Part shown: positions 43,888 to 54,671 of the stretch, one piece after another
Position numbering within the stretch: position 1 is the stretch's first letter
How the letters are laid out: the number at the start of each line of letters is the position of its first letter
Source of the DNA: Rehmannia glutinosa
Taxonomy: Eukaryota > Streptophyta > Magnoliopsida > Lamiales > Orobanchaceae
NCBI GenBank assembly: GCA_016081115.2
Contig: JABTTQ020001782.1
Location: 496,001-560,000 of the forward strand
DNA: 64,000 nt
Direction: 5' to 3'
The notes under the pieces: model-generated
Told to the model about the DNA's origin: nothing
Databases searched by the model: none
Seen by the model: the letters and a program-made list of their open reading frames with translations, nothing else
Program-made: the position numbers and the translations under genes

Positions 43888-43888
43888 A

Positions 43889-44800
43889 AAGTGCATAACC
43901 TATAAACATGCAATCGAATATTTTATGACCGATTTTAACTTTCTTTGGTTCAGGTATTGCAACCTTAGCCAAACACCCCCACACTTTATGGTATTTATAA
44001 GAAAGCTTACGATTTTTCCACAATTCGTAAGGAGTATTATGTTTCCCTTTAAGTGGGATTTTATTCAATATGTGGTTGGCTATTAAAACAACTTCCCCCC
44101 ACATATTTTGTGATAATCCGTAACTAATCAACATGGCATTCATCATCTCTTTAAGAGTCCGATATTTGCGTTCAGCAACACCGTTAGTCTGTAGTGAATA
44201 TGGAGCCGTTGTTTAATGAATTATTCCCGACTGGGTACATAATTCTTCAAATGGTGCAACATATTTGCCACATCTATCACTCCGAATTATCTTAATCCAG
44301 CTGCCAAGTTAATTTTCAACTTCATTTTTATAATTTTTAAAAGCCTCCAAAGCTTCATCTTTGCTTCTTAACAAATATAAGCAGAAAAACTTGTGCAATA
44401 ATCAATGATTGTGATGAAGTACTTTTTACCACCTCTAGTTTGCACGAACTACAGATCACACACATCAGTGTGTATCAATTCTAAAGGTGAAGTGCTCCTT
44501 ACAACCGAATGAAACGGTAACTTAGCCATTTTGGCTTCAACACAGACTTCACATTTTCTTTGTGAGTTTACTTCTGGTAAATTAATTAATTCTAAATATA
44601 CCAATCTTTATATAACATTCAAATTACATGTCCTAATCTAATATGTCATAAATTAGAGCACTCAAGAATTTAAACAAAAGAAAATGCATTCTTATTCATT
44701 TCATCATCGCCAAAACGAGTACAGTCATTCATTCATTTTGAACAATACCTTGTCTAGATAACCCCTACCAAGGAACTGTCCAAACTTTCTAAGTACAATC
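43889..44800 (-). pseudogene. Copia integrase N-terminal and core, family C
   Basis: The minus strand reads CEVCVEAKMAKLPFHS (zinc-binding end, near 44540), LELIHTDVCDL (first Asp, near 44490), KIIRSDRCGKYVAPFEELC (second Asp) and TNGVAERKYRTLKEMMNAML (Glu region), then the open piece 44146-43886. All three catalytic residues are visible, but several stops lie between them. The plastid insert cuts the gene after CMFIGYA. Confidence 0.75.
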
Positions 44801-44809
44801 TTTTCAGAT

Positions 44810-45208
44810 TCAAAAAACAAGTCTAAAACCATGATTAACTAGCAGTGAACCCGAAACCAGATTTTTATGGATGTCTGGGACATGTAGCACATCCTTCAGC
44901 TTCAACTCCTTACCCAAAGTAAGCTTTAGCACCACCGTTCCAATGCCAGCAACATCAGAAGAGGCGTGATTCCCCATGCAGAGCATCCTTCCGGTCGACG
45001 GGATGTAGAAGGAAAATGTATCTCTATCAGAATAGACATGGCAAGTGGCACCGGTATCCACAAACCATTCTTTTGGGTTATCCACCCAATTGGCTTCAAA
45101 AACTACCGCCGACATGTCAACGTCGGTCAGTTCCCTTTGTTCAACCACATTAACATTGGACTGTTGTTTGGTTTTCTTTTTCTTCGGCTGACGATAGTCC
45201 TTTGCCAT
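44810..45208 (-). pseudogene. Copia protease, family C
   Basis: A 132-codon open stretch contains KEWFVDTGATCHVYSDRD, a copia aspartic protease active site with the DTG triplet intact, followed by GTVVLKLTLGKELKLKDVLH and a VLHVPDIHKNLVSG segment. It would cut the polyprotein in the particle. It overlaps the end of the Gag frame in another frame, so one frameshift is present. Confidence 0.75.
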
Positions 45209-45904
45209 TAGGCCTTTTCTTCGAATTGCTTGATGAGTTGTGTTCCATCAAGTTGGCTTTTGACTCCATTGGCTGAAGCTTGGACTTAGAGTCAATCCTC
45301 CTATTGTCTTCCTCAATTCTGAGTTTGACAATCAGATCCTCTAGTCCCATCTCCTTTCGCATATGTATGAGATAATTTTTAAAATCCCTCCAACTTGGGG
45401 GAAATTTCTCAATCAACGCGGCCACTTGGAATGCCTTCGGCAAGGCCATTCTCTTGGCAAAGATTTCATGTAGGATCAACTGGAACTTCTGCACTTGTTC
45501 CATCACGATTTTAGAATCAACCATCACAAAATCCAAGAACTTACCGACAACAAATTCTTTATGCCGGTATCCTCAGTTTTGTACTTCTCCAAAGATTCCC
45601 ACAATTATTTGGAGGATTTCACCTCGCAATACATATTGTAAAGTGCATCACTAAGCCCGTTAAGGACATAGTTACGGCACGGGAAATCACCCTGGCCCCA
45701 TGCATCAAACGCAGCGCGTTTTTCAACATTAGTCACATTTTCAGCCACCACTGAAGCATCCTCAGTCAGATATTTCACCAAGCTCAGAGTGGTAAGGTAA
45801 AACAACATTTTTTGCTGCCACCTCTTGAAGTCGAAACCCATGAACTTCTCGGGTTTCTTAGCCTGAGTAGGAGGGATGATTGGGGTTCTTCTTGTGCTCG
45901 CCAT
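45150..45904 (-). pseudogene. Copia Gag, family C
   Basis: The start is ATG at 45904 (MASTRRTPIIPPTQAKKPEK). It has the Gag N-terminal segment FDFKRWQQKMLFYL, then after a stop near 45604 the core QVAALIEKFPPSWRDFKNYL and IEEDNRRIDSKSKLQPMESK (45536-45150). The LTR begins 22 bases upstream, so the leader is very short and no tRNA-Met type primer site is seen. The knuckle region is degenerate. Confidence 0.75.
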
Positions 45905-45925
45905 AGTGAAGATATTTATTTATCT

Positions 45926-46580
45926 TGTGATTGTTATTTACGATGTGTTACAACGGGAAGCCTTCAACAATGGCTTTTACAAATAGAAAAGAAAATTATA
46001 AGAAAATGTAAAATAAATTGTCTTGGACAGAAGCTGAGTCGAGTAGAACTCTTTCCACAAGATAAATACGTCCCGGCTAGTGCTCACAGTACTACGCAAT
46101 GTCCCCAAAGATAAAGCGACTTAGCCTCTTTTGTGTACAGTAGCACCAATGACACAAAAGCACCTTTCGAACTTGAAGTGTTCTTGGAATGCAGAATGAA
46201 GTGTTCATTGAAATGTTACAACACTTTTAACAGCACTTTCGAAATATGTAGAGAGATATGTGAATTTTCAGTGTGTAAAATTTGCAATGAAACCAGGCTA
46301 TATATAGGCACTAATATTTAACATGCAAGGAATTATTTCTGGTAAGTTAGTGGACATTAACCTTCCATGTTACAGCCAGGTGTTACAATCTCCATTGATG
46401 ACCACTTTTTAGGGAGTTACAACCCCATCAATGCCACTAATTGATGCGTTACAGACTCCAACAGGCACTTACGAATCTGGACACCTGCAATGTCTAGGTT
46501 CATCAAGGTCGGGCCGGCCCAAGGCCCCGGCCCAGGCCTGGCCGGGCCGAAAGAGTGTGCGCGCGTGTGACCCGCTTGTT
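45926..46580 (-). repeat. Right (5') LTR of copia family C, first part
   Basis: It matches 39050-39880 (shared CTTGGACAGAAGCTGAGTCG and GAAACCAGGCTATATATAGG; the latter contains the TATA box, inverted, near 46288-46303). It is interrupted at the TTGTT duplication by a solo family B LTR and continues at 47844. Confidence 0.8.
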
Positions 46581-47838
46581 TGTTAGATAAATGTTTTTAT
46601 CATGATTTTGATGATTATGTTCGATTTTGTTCAAATATGTTTTTAAACCAAAACTATGTCCCTAAATGTTGTATAAATACTTCCGATCAACTTAAAATGT
46701 TTTTACTATGTCCCTAAATGTTGTCCCTAAAACATTGGACAACACATTTGTTTCAAGGCTCGACCGGCCGCCCTATAGGGCAACCCGCACTGAGTTGAGT
46801 CGAGAAGTAGAGAAAATGGGACGAAAGAAAAACAGACAGGCGACGGTCGACCAGGTGGGCGGCGGGTGCGGTCGGCCGGTCGGCCGTGGCGCGACTGCAC
46901 GCAAGTTGGATTTTTGTTCCAGACTTCTCTATTTCGTAAAATCGTCAAGCGGCAACCGGTCACGACTAAAGGCGGCCGTGCCGCTCCCCTTCAATAGGTC
47001 CCCTGTGTAAAAATTCGCGAGAATTCAATTTCAATCTTATCTCTGCGCGACCGGTCGAACCCCATGTTTATCAAAGAAACTATCCGTGCGTTTTGGACAA
47101 CTTTTCCTATTTTGTGGGATTGATTTCTAACAGACTATATTGATCATTTTAAATGGTTTTTTTTGCAAAGCAAATCACTCCCCAAGGAGGAGCCAATGTC
47201 CGGAAATGAAAGCCAAGTCCTCTCCTATAAATAGAGGCTTCATTCAAGCAACAAGATACAACACACAACATACAAGCAAAGAGCAATTGAGCAAACACTT
47301 TCATATATCTTATTGTATTAGCCTAAGCACTTTCACTTGCACTTATTTGAGGTCTAGGCTTTCAATTCTTGATTACACTTGTACTCATATTGTATCAATC
47401 ATTATTGAGTTGTAATCTTGATTTTGGTCATCATTCAACACAAGACATCCTTGTGAGTATTCTTGTGGTAAGAATACACTTGGGTGATCTAGGTGATAGG
47501 TGTTTGAAGGTTGTGGTAATCTTCAAAGGTGTTGTAAGAGGATTGTGGTAATCCTCAAGGTGGTGAAAGAGAGTTGTGGTAATCCTCAAGGTGTTGTATT
47601 AATTTTTGGTAAATTAATAAAATCTTTTTTTCTTTTTGAAATCCATCCCGGAGATACTGGGGTGGTAGAGGATTAGGCCCTAGGTGGGTTGAACCTCTTT
47701 AAATCAACGAGTGTTGTTTATTTTCCGCATTCACATTCTTGTTATTTACTCGTTGTTTCGAAAAAGAGGGTGATTTGCGAAAAATTGGCATAATCTATTC
47801 ACCCCCCCTCTAGATTATTGTAGCCACTTGGACTAACA
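46581..47838 (+). mobile_element. Solo LTR of copia family B in the family C 5' LTR
   Basis: 1258 bp, TGTTAGATAAATG to CACTTGGACTAACA, with the perfect duplication TTGTT at 46576-46580 and 47839-47843. Its TATA box TATAAATA is at 47226-47233. It has CG-rich palindromic sequence at 46758-47065 and the short repeat array near 47505-47600. It shows that family B transposed after family C had settled here. Confidence 0.92.
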
Positions 47839-47843
47839 TTGTT

Positions 47844-48159
47844 ATCATCTACTTATGTTATAGTATAATAACATCTTCTAGTATTTAAACTAGGATAAAC
47901 AAAGTTTCATAATCTATGTGGGATGAAGAAAAATCCTTTCAACTCCGTTTACATATTGCCTATTCATGTGGCCAACTTCGTGTATTAATTTCTCACTCAC
48001 CGAAATTCGGTTTTGAGAAATAAAAATTTCTACGAACATCTACTCGGAATGTAGATTACTAATTTTTAATTTAATTCCTCCAAAATAAAATTCTTAGCTA
48101 CCAAATATTTAATCAAAATCGGGTCGACGCCCGCTTTATCAAAACCCAAATTTCCAACA
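47844..48159 (-). repeat. Right LTR of copia family C, second part
   Basis: This continues 46580: ATCATCTACTTATG and TCTAGTATTTAAACTAGGA match 39868-39920. It ends TTTCCAACA at 48159. Confidence 0.8.
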
Positions 48160-49877
48160 CCTCTACTAACTAAAAAATACTAATTTAACTTCAACATTAG
48201 TTGGTCGTGGCCCCCTCTGGGATGTTTTAAAGAAGAATACACCATTATAAACTTGGATTAAACAAAATAATAATTTGTTTTGCATTTTAACATAGCTTGA
48301 CAGAGACCTAAATATGAAAATTATAGCCATCCCAACATATATCTCAATCTCGCGACTTAATTAAATTACACGTTAATGACAACTTGAGGGGTTATTTAGA
48401 AAGGCAAAAACATGTATGAGACGGTCTCATGGGCATAACTACATGTAACTAGAATTTCAACCCAAACTCAAACCCACAAAAAAGACCTATGTATTTTGTA
48501 CTTTGTAGGATCCGTCTGACGAATTTAAGTTCATAAGACCGTTCACATAAGACCACCTCAGAAAGAAAAGAACCCAAAATGGCGTGAGCTTGAGATGCAG
48601 TTGCAGTCTGAGTAAGCACAAAAAACATCAAAGGAAGAGAGAGTAGTGATTGTCATATAGCTGAACGGCCAAAATGAATAGTCGTAGAGAGAAAGATACA
48701 TATGAAGGGCATATATATATATATATAAAGGTTCTCAAAAAGAGCTTACCTATTCTGAATTGGCTTTTTGACTTTGCCAAGGCCCTTTTGTTTGTCGTGC
48801 ATTGACAAATTTCCCATTTTTATTTGTATTTTTATATCATCAATTTCCAACATTTATTTCACACTGAAAAGAAATCCAAATCCTTTTTACTATATACCCA
48901 GTTATCACAAGAAAATAACATATTTATTTCCCCTCCTTTTTTGTTTCTGAGTAAGTTTAATGTGAGATTGTCCAACGGATTTAAATTCATTAAATGGATC
49001 AAACTCGTTTGACAAATCAAGCAAATTAAATTCAAATTTAAATGAGTTAGCTAATATTGGTCATTTTAGGATCCGTCACACAAAATTAATTTTGTGAGAC
49101 CATCTCATATGAGTTTTTTGTTTTTGTTTATTGATAATATATTCCCCAGCTATTTATTAATTTATCCATTCGCGAAATATATGTGTTCTTTTGTATAAGC
49201 ACAATATTCATTTGCATACAGAAGAAAATTTATAAATGACTTGGAAAACTGATTTCAAATAAATGCTTCAATAACTAGTTTATCGTTAAAAGCTAAAGTG
49301 CATGCTTTGGAGCATTTTCGTAAAAGTCCATTAAGAAAATAAATTTCTTAATAAGTGATTTTTTCCAAAAGTCTTCAATTCTAGCTTCTTCCTAACTGAG
49401 TCTTTGGAGTATTCAATTCCAAAAATTCATTTTAAATTATCTATCAAACATCTATTATTTTGAAAAATATTTTGAAAAATAGAGTTTCAGGTCCAAAAAT
49501 TCATCTGAAAAATGCTCCTAAACAGACTGAAAATCAGGTCAATATAGGTGCATCAAACTTGATCATTTAAGATGCCAAAACACAGACAATATATTCTCGT
49601 GTGGGTGACTGAAAGCCACTGATTGCGGAAGCATATAAACCGAAAACGAGCCATTTCAAATCTTTGTATACATTAAGTAGGGTAATCTGCCAAGAAATGA
49701 TAATGATAATGTACTTTTAATGGCTGATAAGGACAGAAAGAGGGAAAATAATGGCACTATATACATGCTTTTAATTAGTTTAAAATTCAAGGCAGTGTTA
49801 CACAAGCACAAAAATAATAACAAACATGCCCACGTTTGTGGGGATACCAACTTAAGTGTTGTCTCAAGATAATTTGA
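48160..49877. other. AT-rich spacer
   Basis: No gene is supported. Visible details are a palindromic ATGAGACGGTCTCAT (48416-48430) with a related GTGAGACCATCTCAT near 49099-49113, and an (AT)n run at 48711-48727. The palindrome pair could mark an old MITE, but no clear terminal repeats or duplication are seen. Confidence 0.4.
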
Positions 49878-49885
49878 TACGCCAG

Positions 49886-50507
49886 TAGAGATGTCAAGGG
49901 TTGGCCCGTCCTCACCCTGCTCTAGCCCTGACAGGCTCTAGCCCTTAAGTACTAGGGCTAAAAAGCCCTTAAATCATAAGGGCTTCAAAAGTATAGGCCA
50001 AATCCTAGATCTGCACGGTTAGGATTGAACCAGGGCTGGCCCTATAATTTTTTTTAAGAAGTCATGCCCTTATGAATTTAATATTTCTAATCAAATCAAC
50101 TTCTAATATTACATAATCTAATAAAACTTAAGTAACAATAAATGAGGTTTCTTCTACATAAGTTTATGAATTATGGATCGTAATACCATGTTCCCTCATA
50201 TTCATCAATTATAATATCATGTTCCCTCATATTCATCAATTATAATTTGCCAAGTTTAAATGATAATTGATAAATGAGATCAAAAATTAGATTTGGTAGT
50301 ATTATACGTATAAATTTAAATATAAATATATAATATATAAACTTTACTGAGAAAAAGTCTTAAGGGCCGATCAGACCCTAGGGCCAATTAGGACCGGGCT
50401 AAAAAATCCTCGTGTTATAAGGGCCCATGAAATATAGGCCCAACCCTTAAATTTTTAGGGCTAGACTAGAGTCGGCCCTCAGGGCTAGGCCTCTTTTGAC
50501 ATATCTA
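49886..50507. mobile_element. hAT-like non-autonomous element
   Basis: A 622-bp insertion with terminal inverted repeats TAGAGATGTCAAGGG and TAGATATGTCAAAAGAGG (right end on the minus strand). Imperfect GGGCTAG/GGCCC-rich subterminal arms follow. The flanking 8-mers TACGCCAG (49878-49885) and TATGCTAG (50508-50515) match except for two C/T differences, as expected for an old 8-bp duplication. It has no coding capacity. Confidence 0.7.
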
Positions 50508-51559
50508 TATGCTAGTGGTTGGCAGCATTGATACAAAGAAATAAAATATGGTGAAATTGTGATATTGTTTCAAAATCATTAAAACAAATTAAAGGTATAA
50601 CAGGAGTACACATTATTAAAGGAATAACCACACTAAGGCCCCGTTTGGTTGCCCTTTATGGGCTTGATATCACACTAATTAATATTAATTCCCACATATT
50701 AATTTGTTTGGTTAAAAATGAGATAGCCCTTGAAATGTTTAAGGCCCGGTCATTTATCCACTACTCAACATGATACCATATCCCACCCTACTGGTGGGAT
50801 GCACAATACCACCTTGTATCCTTCCTTCAGTTTTTACTCAAATGCCCCCAATTTAATTCCCTACACACTCGCCCCTACATTCAGCAGCGTTATTTCTCAC
50901 AAGAGATCGAAATCATCTGTGCGAGTCAATGAGACAGAACCCTAGCGCGCCGCCGAACAGTGAGCTTTCTTTCCGTTCACAACTCCGACAACTCATTTTT
51001 TTCGTACTAAACGTCTGTTTTCATTGAACTTTTTGATAATTTCCGCCCTAATAGTTGTGAAACCTTTTTTTCCTCCAATATTGCAGTTCATCGTGGTTTC
51101 TACTTCAACATAGATAAAACTCCTTCTGAGGTTAGTATATTTGATATTTTTCTGATTTGTTTGTTTACAATATTTGATTTGTGAGTTTCATATTTCAGTG
51201 ATTTGTTTGTTTACAATATTTGATATGTGGATTAGTACTTTCATACTTTCAATATTTGATTTGTGGGTTAATACTTTTATACTTTCTTTCACTGATTTGT
51301 GGGTTAGTAGTTTCATAGTTTCAATATTGTTTGTATCTGAATTCATCATTGATCAATTTAGACAATAATATGAATTCATATTGCATCATATTTGTGAAAG
51401 ATGATTGAAATTTCGAGGAGAAGAGCTGAAGTTTTTCTAATAATTGAGGAAATAATGATTGAAAGTTTTTTTTGTAATGGATATGTTTACGAGGACAATT
51501 CGGTTGCGAGCTCAAACGCGACTAGCAAATTTCCCTGTAGGAACTAGATATTGAATGCT

Positions 51560-51766
51560 AGATAGGATTCCTAAACAAGTCGAAGATTTGAAGGACTTGA
51601 TTGCAATGAATGATATAGACTGTCTAGACAACTCACAACTTAAGGATGACCCGTGATTCATTAGCTAGATTGTGTTATTTGTTAAAACATGTTGGTGGTT
51701 TGTAGATTCTAGATATGTAATCCATTACAGAAAAAGTAGCATTATTTCTTCCAGGGGCTAACCAAT
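51560..51766 (+). pseudogene. Harbinger transposase, N-terminal remnant
   Basis: Near 51640-51760 the plus strand encodes SLARLCYLLKHVGG and, after a stop, ITEKVALFLP. This closely resembles the start of plant PIF/Harbinger-like DDE nucleases (a LCYLLRHVGGL...ITEKVA pattern). Stops are present, and the catalytic DDE part is absent because the sequence passes directly into ORF1-type sequence. Confidence 0.6.
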
Positions 51767-52171
51767 TTCGCAACTTATTTGAGGACTTCAATGATGAAAC
51801 CGAGACAATGTCTGTCTGTCAACCTGAAAGCACCCCTGAAAATTATGCTTCCACAAAAAAGCCATCTGGGCGTAAGAGAAAATCGACTGAAAATGAAGAC
51901 CCACTAGTGGAGCTCATGGGTACATTTTGTCGGAACACCGGTACCAGGTTAGACCATATAGCCAAACGCATTGGGTATGAATATGACATCTCTATGGCAA
52001 GGGAGGAGGTTGTTGGGATTGTCGGCACTATACAAGGGCTGATCTTACAAGAAAAAATTATTGGTGTCTAAGCTTTTGGTGAGGAATACAGAGGATCTTG
52101 AGTTGTTCTTCAGTTTGCCGGTTGAAGCCAAAGCCGAGTTTGCAAGAATGAAGCTAGCAGGGAATCTGTAA
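51767..52171 (+). pseudogene. Harbinger ORF1 (Myb/SANT-like DNA-binding protein), C-terminal part
   Basis: The open frame 51808-52071 (ATG MSVCQPESTPE) has a basic linker (KKPSGRKRKSTENED) and a helical part (LDHIAKRIGYEYDISMAREE). After a one-base shift near 52055 it ends with LLVRNTEDLELFFSLPVEAK and FARMKLAGNL. That ending is characteristic of the plant Myb/SANT-like ORF1 proteins that accompany PIF/Harbinger transposases and help them bind the element ends. The DNA-binding N-terminus is missing. Confidence 0.65.
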
Positions 52172-53429
52172 TCTTTTAATCGAAATTCAGACTGTTTTTG
52201 TCATTTTAGTGATGAAACCAATCGTATAATATTTGTGGTTCATTGTAACTAGGAAGAACCCACTGACCCCATATTCTGTTTCAAAGAGTTTAAAATTGCT
52301 TCTAACTTCAGCTTAATGAATATTTATGGTTCATTGTAATTGGGTTGAACCCTGTCTTGGTGGTAGTTTATTGTAATTGGGTTGAACCCTTTCTTGATTT
52401 GTAATTGTTATGAACCATGTCTTGATCATTTTTGTGATTAAACTTCCTTCTGTTGATGGTCATTTTTGGGATGTCGCAAGAACAATTACTTGTTGAAGAG
52501 ATTGTTTATCACAGCATGTGGTTCATCCAATAGAACAGGTTTATTGTGGTACATTGTTAGAACATGTGTTGTTCATTGTGATTAATTATTTATCAGTGGT
52601 TTGGTTCATCGAAGTTCGTTGTGGTTAGAACAGGTTGTGGTTCATTGTGGTTTGAAATTTGATTGTTTCTAAAAGGTTTTTCTAACAGGTGTTTTGAACA
52701 AATTGAAAATTGTGGCTTCTAAAATTTAGAAAGGTTTAAACAAAGGGTTTAAACACATATTTATGCTTTGGTATGTTTGGTATTGGCAGAGCTTATGTTT
52801 CATTTATGGCATATTTCATTGTTTTAGAACAATAACGAAACAAGAAAGACGACACCAATAAATTGACACGACTATTACGGAATAATAAAAAAGAACAATA
52901 GACCACTCATGTAATTGTTACTAATATCAAATATTTTTTGGAATTTCGTTTGTAAAAAATGATTCAAACAATACAATATTCTAGCTTGTAACAGAGAAAA
53001 CTAGGTTTCAGATAAAGGAGAACGATTTAGGGTGTGAAGTACATACCTTCAACTGCGATTTCAAGTTCGATTTCCTAAGTACAACCGAGAAGATGAAGAA
53101 GAGAGTTTTTAATTCTAGGTTCGGCCCTAAGTAGCTGTGAAAGTTGAAACATGTGAATTGTAAAAAGGTCAAAAAAAGGAAGATAAATAATAAAGCAAGG
53201 GCAAATGTGTAATATGCATCATATGGATATTATAACCCACTTCCAACCAAACACCTTATTATTTAAACCAACACAATCCTACAACTCAATCCATCAATCA
53301 AACAACTTATTGGCTCTTACAATATCCATTGGATAAAGGCAAAAAAGTAAAGTGGGAATTAATCAAGCCCATTACCAAAGTCCAACCAAACGAGCCCTAA
53401 AAGTATAGAACTAGTTATTTATTCACTTA

Positions 53430-53736
53430 GGGCTCGTTTGGTTGGGGTTAATGGGAGGGATATCACACCTATTTTTAATATTTCATACCTATTATGTTGT
53501 TTGGTTCAAAGTTGTGAAGCCCATGAAATGAGGAGGGCCCGGTCCACTATCAACCCAAATTGGGTATACCATATCCCACCAGGGGGGATACATTTTCACT
53601 CCCTTTCTGACACATATCCAATAACCCAGTCCATCAAACAAACACAATAATATGATTTATTATATCCAACTAATGAGGTGGGAAAACAACTTGGGAATTA
53701 ATCATACACATAAACATCATGCAACCAAACGAGCCC
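53430..53736. mobile_element. PIF/Harbinger MITE
   Basis: A 307-bp element with ends GGGCTCGTTTGGTTG (left) and GGGCTCGTTTGGTTGC (right, minus strand) and the duplication TTA at 53427-53429 and 53737-53739. The ends are like those of the larger element 30 bp to the left, which could have supplied the transposase family. No coding capacity. Confidence 0.85.
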
Positions 53737-53739
53737 TTA

Positions 53740-54579
53740 GGTTTTAGACAATCCAACAAATCAATAATTAATCTATACTCCAAACAGATAAAATTATCTG
53801 ACTGCGTTTTACAGCAGATCACCGAGGTCAACTAGGTTGACCAAAATCATCTTCCCGAGAGGGAAGTCTTTACGTCAGTCCTCTTCCCGAGGGGAAGTCT
53901 TCTCGTCTTCTTCTCCTTGAACTGGTAATCATTTGATTGAGAACTTGCCTACACACACGCACAAACATTAGACGGCCACAGGGATTGTCCCAGGGAGCCC
54001 CCTCCGACGCTCAAGTCAGCATGGTGAACGAGAGAAATAACAGTAAACGAATAATGTATAATAATGCGTAGTAGAATAATGAATTAATTACTTACAGATA
54101 ATAGGAGGGACATTTTTATACCTTGGTGATGGGTCCCGTGGGCCGTGTAAGAGAATTCGGCCTATGGACCATTTTTGCCCCCAACATAAGCCCTCCAGCT
54201 CTGGTACTGCGGAGGGATGGAGCAGTGCGAGAGCTATACCGGTACTGTATCTGGCTTGTCCGGTCGTGCCTTTTGTCTTACCTTCAAAGGATCTTTGACT
54301 GCTGTTGCATGGAGACACTTGAGAGGAAAGCTTTTGACCTTGCCCTCCAAAAGCTAATTTTTTCTTCACACCTCCCAACTTTGAATTTTTTTTCTTTGCT
54401 GAAGACTTAGGAAATTTCTTGAAAGATGAGGTATAGGTGAGGTGAAACTTGAGATGAGACTTCATGAAGACATCATCTTTGACTTCATGAAGACTTAGAA
54501 AATATTTTCCCGTCTTTCCTGAGTTTTCGCATGTTTCAAATCATATCTTGGATTTTTGAATTTTTTCCATTCCTGCGTT
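53740..54579 (-). repeat. Possible Ty3 LTR fragment
   Basis: No gene is supported. The minus strand has a TATAAAAATG box near 54112-54121, then GCTGACTTGAGCGTCGGAGG near 54009-54028. Such a series occurs in LTRs of Tat-type elements in my recollection. No partner LTR or boundaries are seen. The frame 54465-54088 on the minus strand is of no known family. Confidence 0.35.
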
Positions 54580-54671
54580 TGTTCGCCAAACTTTTTTATC
54601 TCAATACTGCAAGTGTACAGTGTGGTTTGTAGAATAATGGTAAGTAAGGTCGTATTCCTCAGGGATTGACT

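Larger units (their letters stand above)
42643..43888. other. Composite nuclear plastid DNA (NUPT)
   Basis: 1246 bp of plastid-derived sequence made of at least five pieces that are not adjacent in a plastid genome: ndhI start with upstream spacer (+), 16S rRNA 3' part (-), rps7 start with upstream rps12-side sequence (-), an internal piece of rps7 (-), and the ndhH end with the ndhA start (+). It lies in the integrase gene of the family C copia. The host sequence on both sides joins exactly, with AAG at 42640-42642 and 43889-43891 as a short duplication or shared microhomology. Substitutions away from plastid sequence are mostly C-to-T or G-to-A. Confidence 0.88.
39047..48159 (-). mobile_element. 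Copia family C element, all domains present but decayed, with two nested insertions
   Basis: LTRs at 39047-40154 and 45926-48159 (the latter interrupted) flank a minus-strand internal region in the order gag, protease, integrase, RT and RNase H. The flanks CCTCC (39042-39046) and CCTCT (48160-48164) agree in four of five bases and probably are the target duplication. Plastid DNA interrupts the integrase (42643-43888), and a solo family B LTR interrupts the 5' LTR (46581-47838). Without the insertions the element is about 6.6 kb. Confidence 0.8.
50637..53397. mobile_element. PIF/Harbinger element, internally deleted
   Basis: A 2761-bp insertion with ends GGCCCCGTTTGGTTG and GGGCTCGTTTGGTTGG (right end on the minus strand) and the target duplication TAA at 50634-50636 and 53398-53400. 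The ends and the TWA duplication are those of PIF/Harbinger. It keeps pieces of both genes of the group: a transposase N-terminal fragment near 51560-51765 and the Myb-like ORF1 C-terminal part at 51770-52171. The transposase catalytic core is missing. The stretch 52175-53390 has repeated TGGTTCATTGTGATT-like strings (52220-52660) and no gene. Confidence 0.8.

Noticed and set aside
42643..43888. Assembly contamination by organelle DNA
   Set aside because: The pieces are shuffled, carry deamination-type changes and internal stops, and the borders join a copia gene exactly; contamination would be collinear and unmutated.
46708..47010. 100-codon basic frame as a gene
   Set aside because: It lies in the U3 part of the solo family B LTR and owes its openness to CG-rich palindromic sequence.
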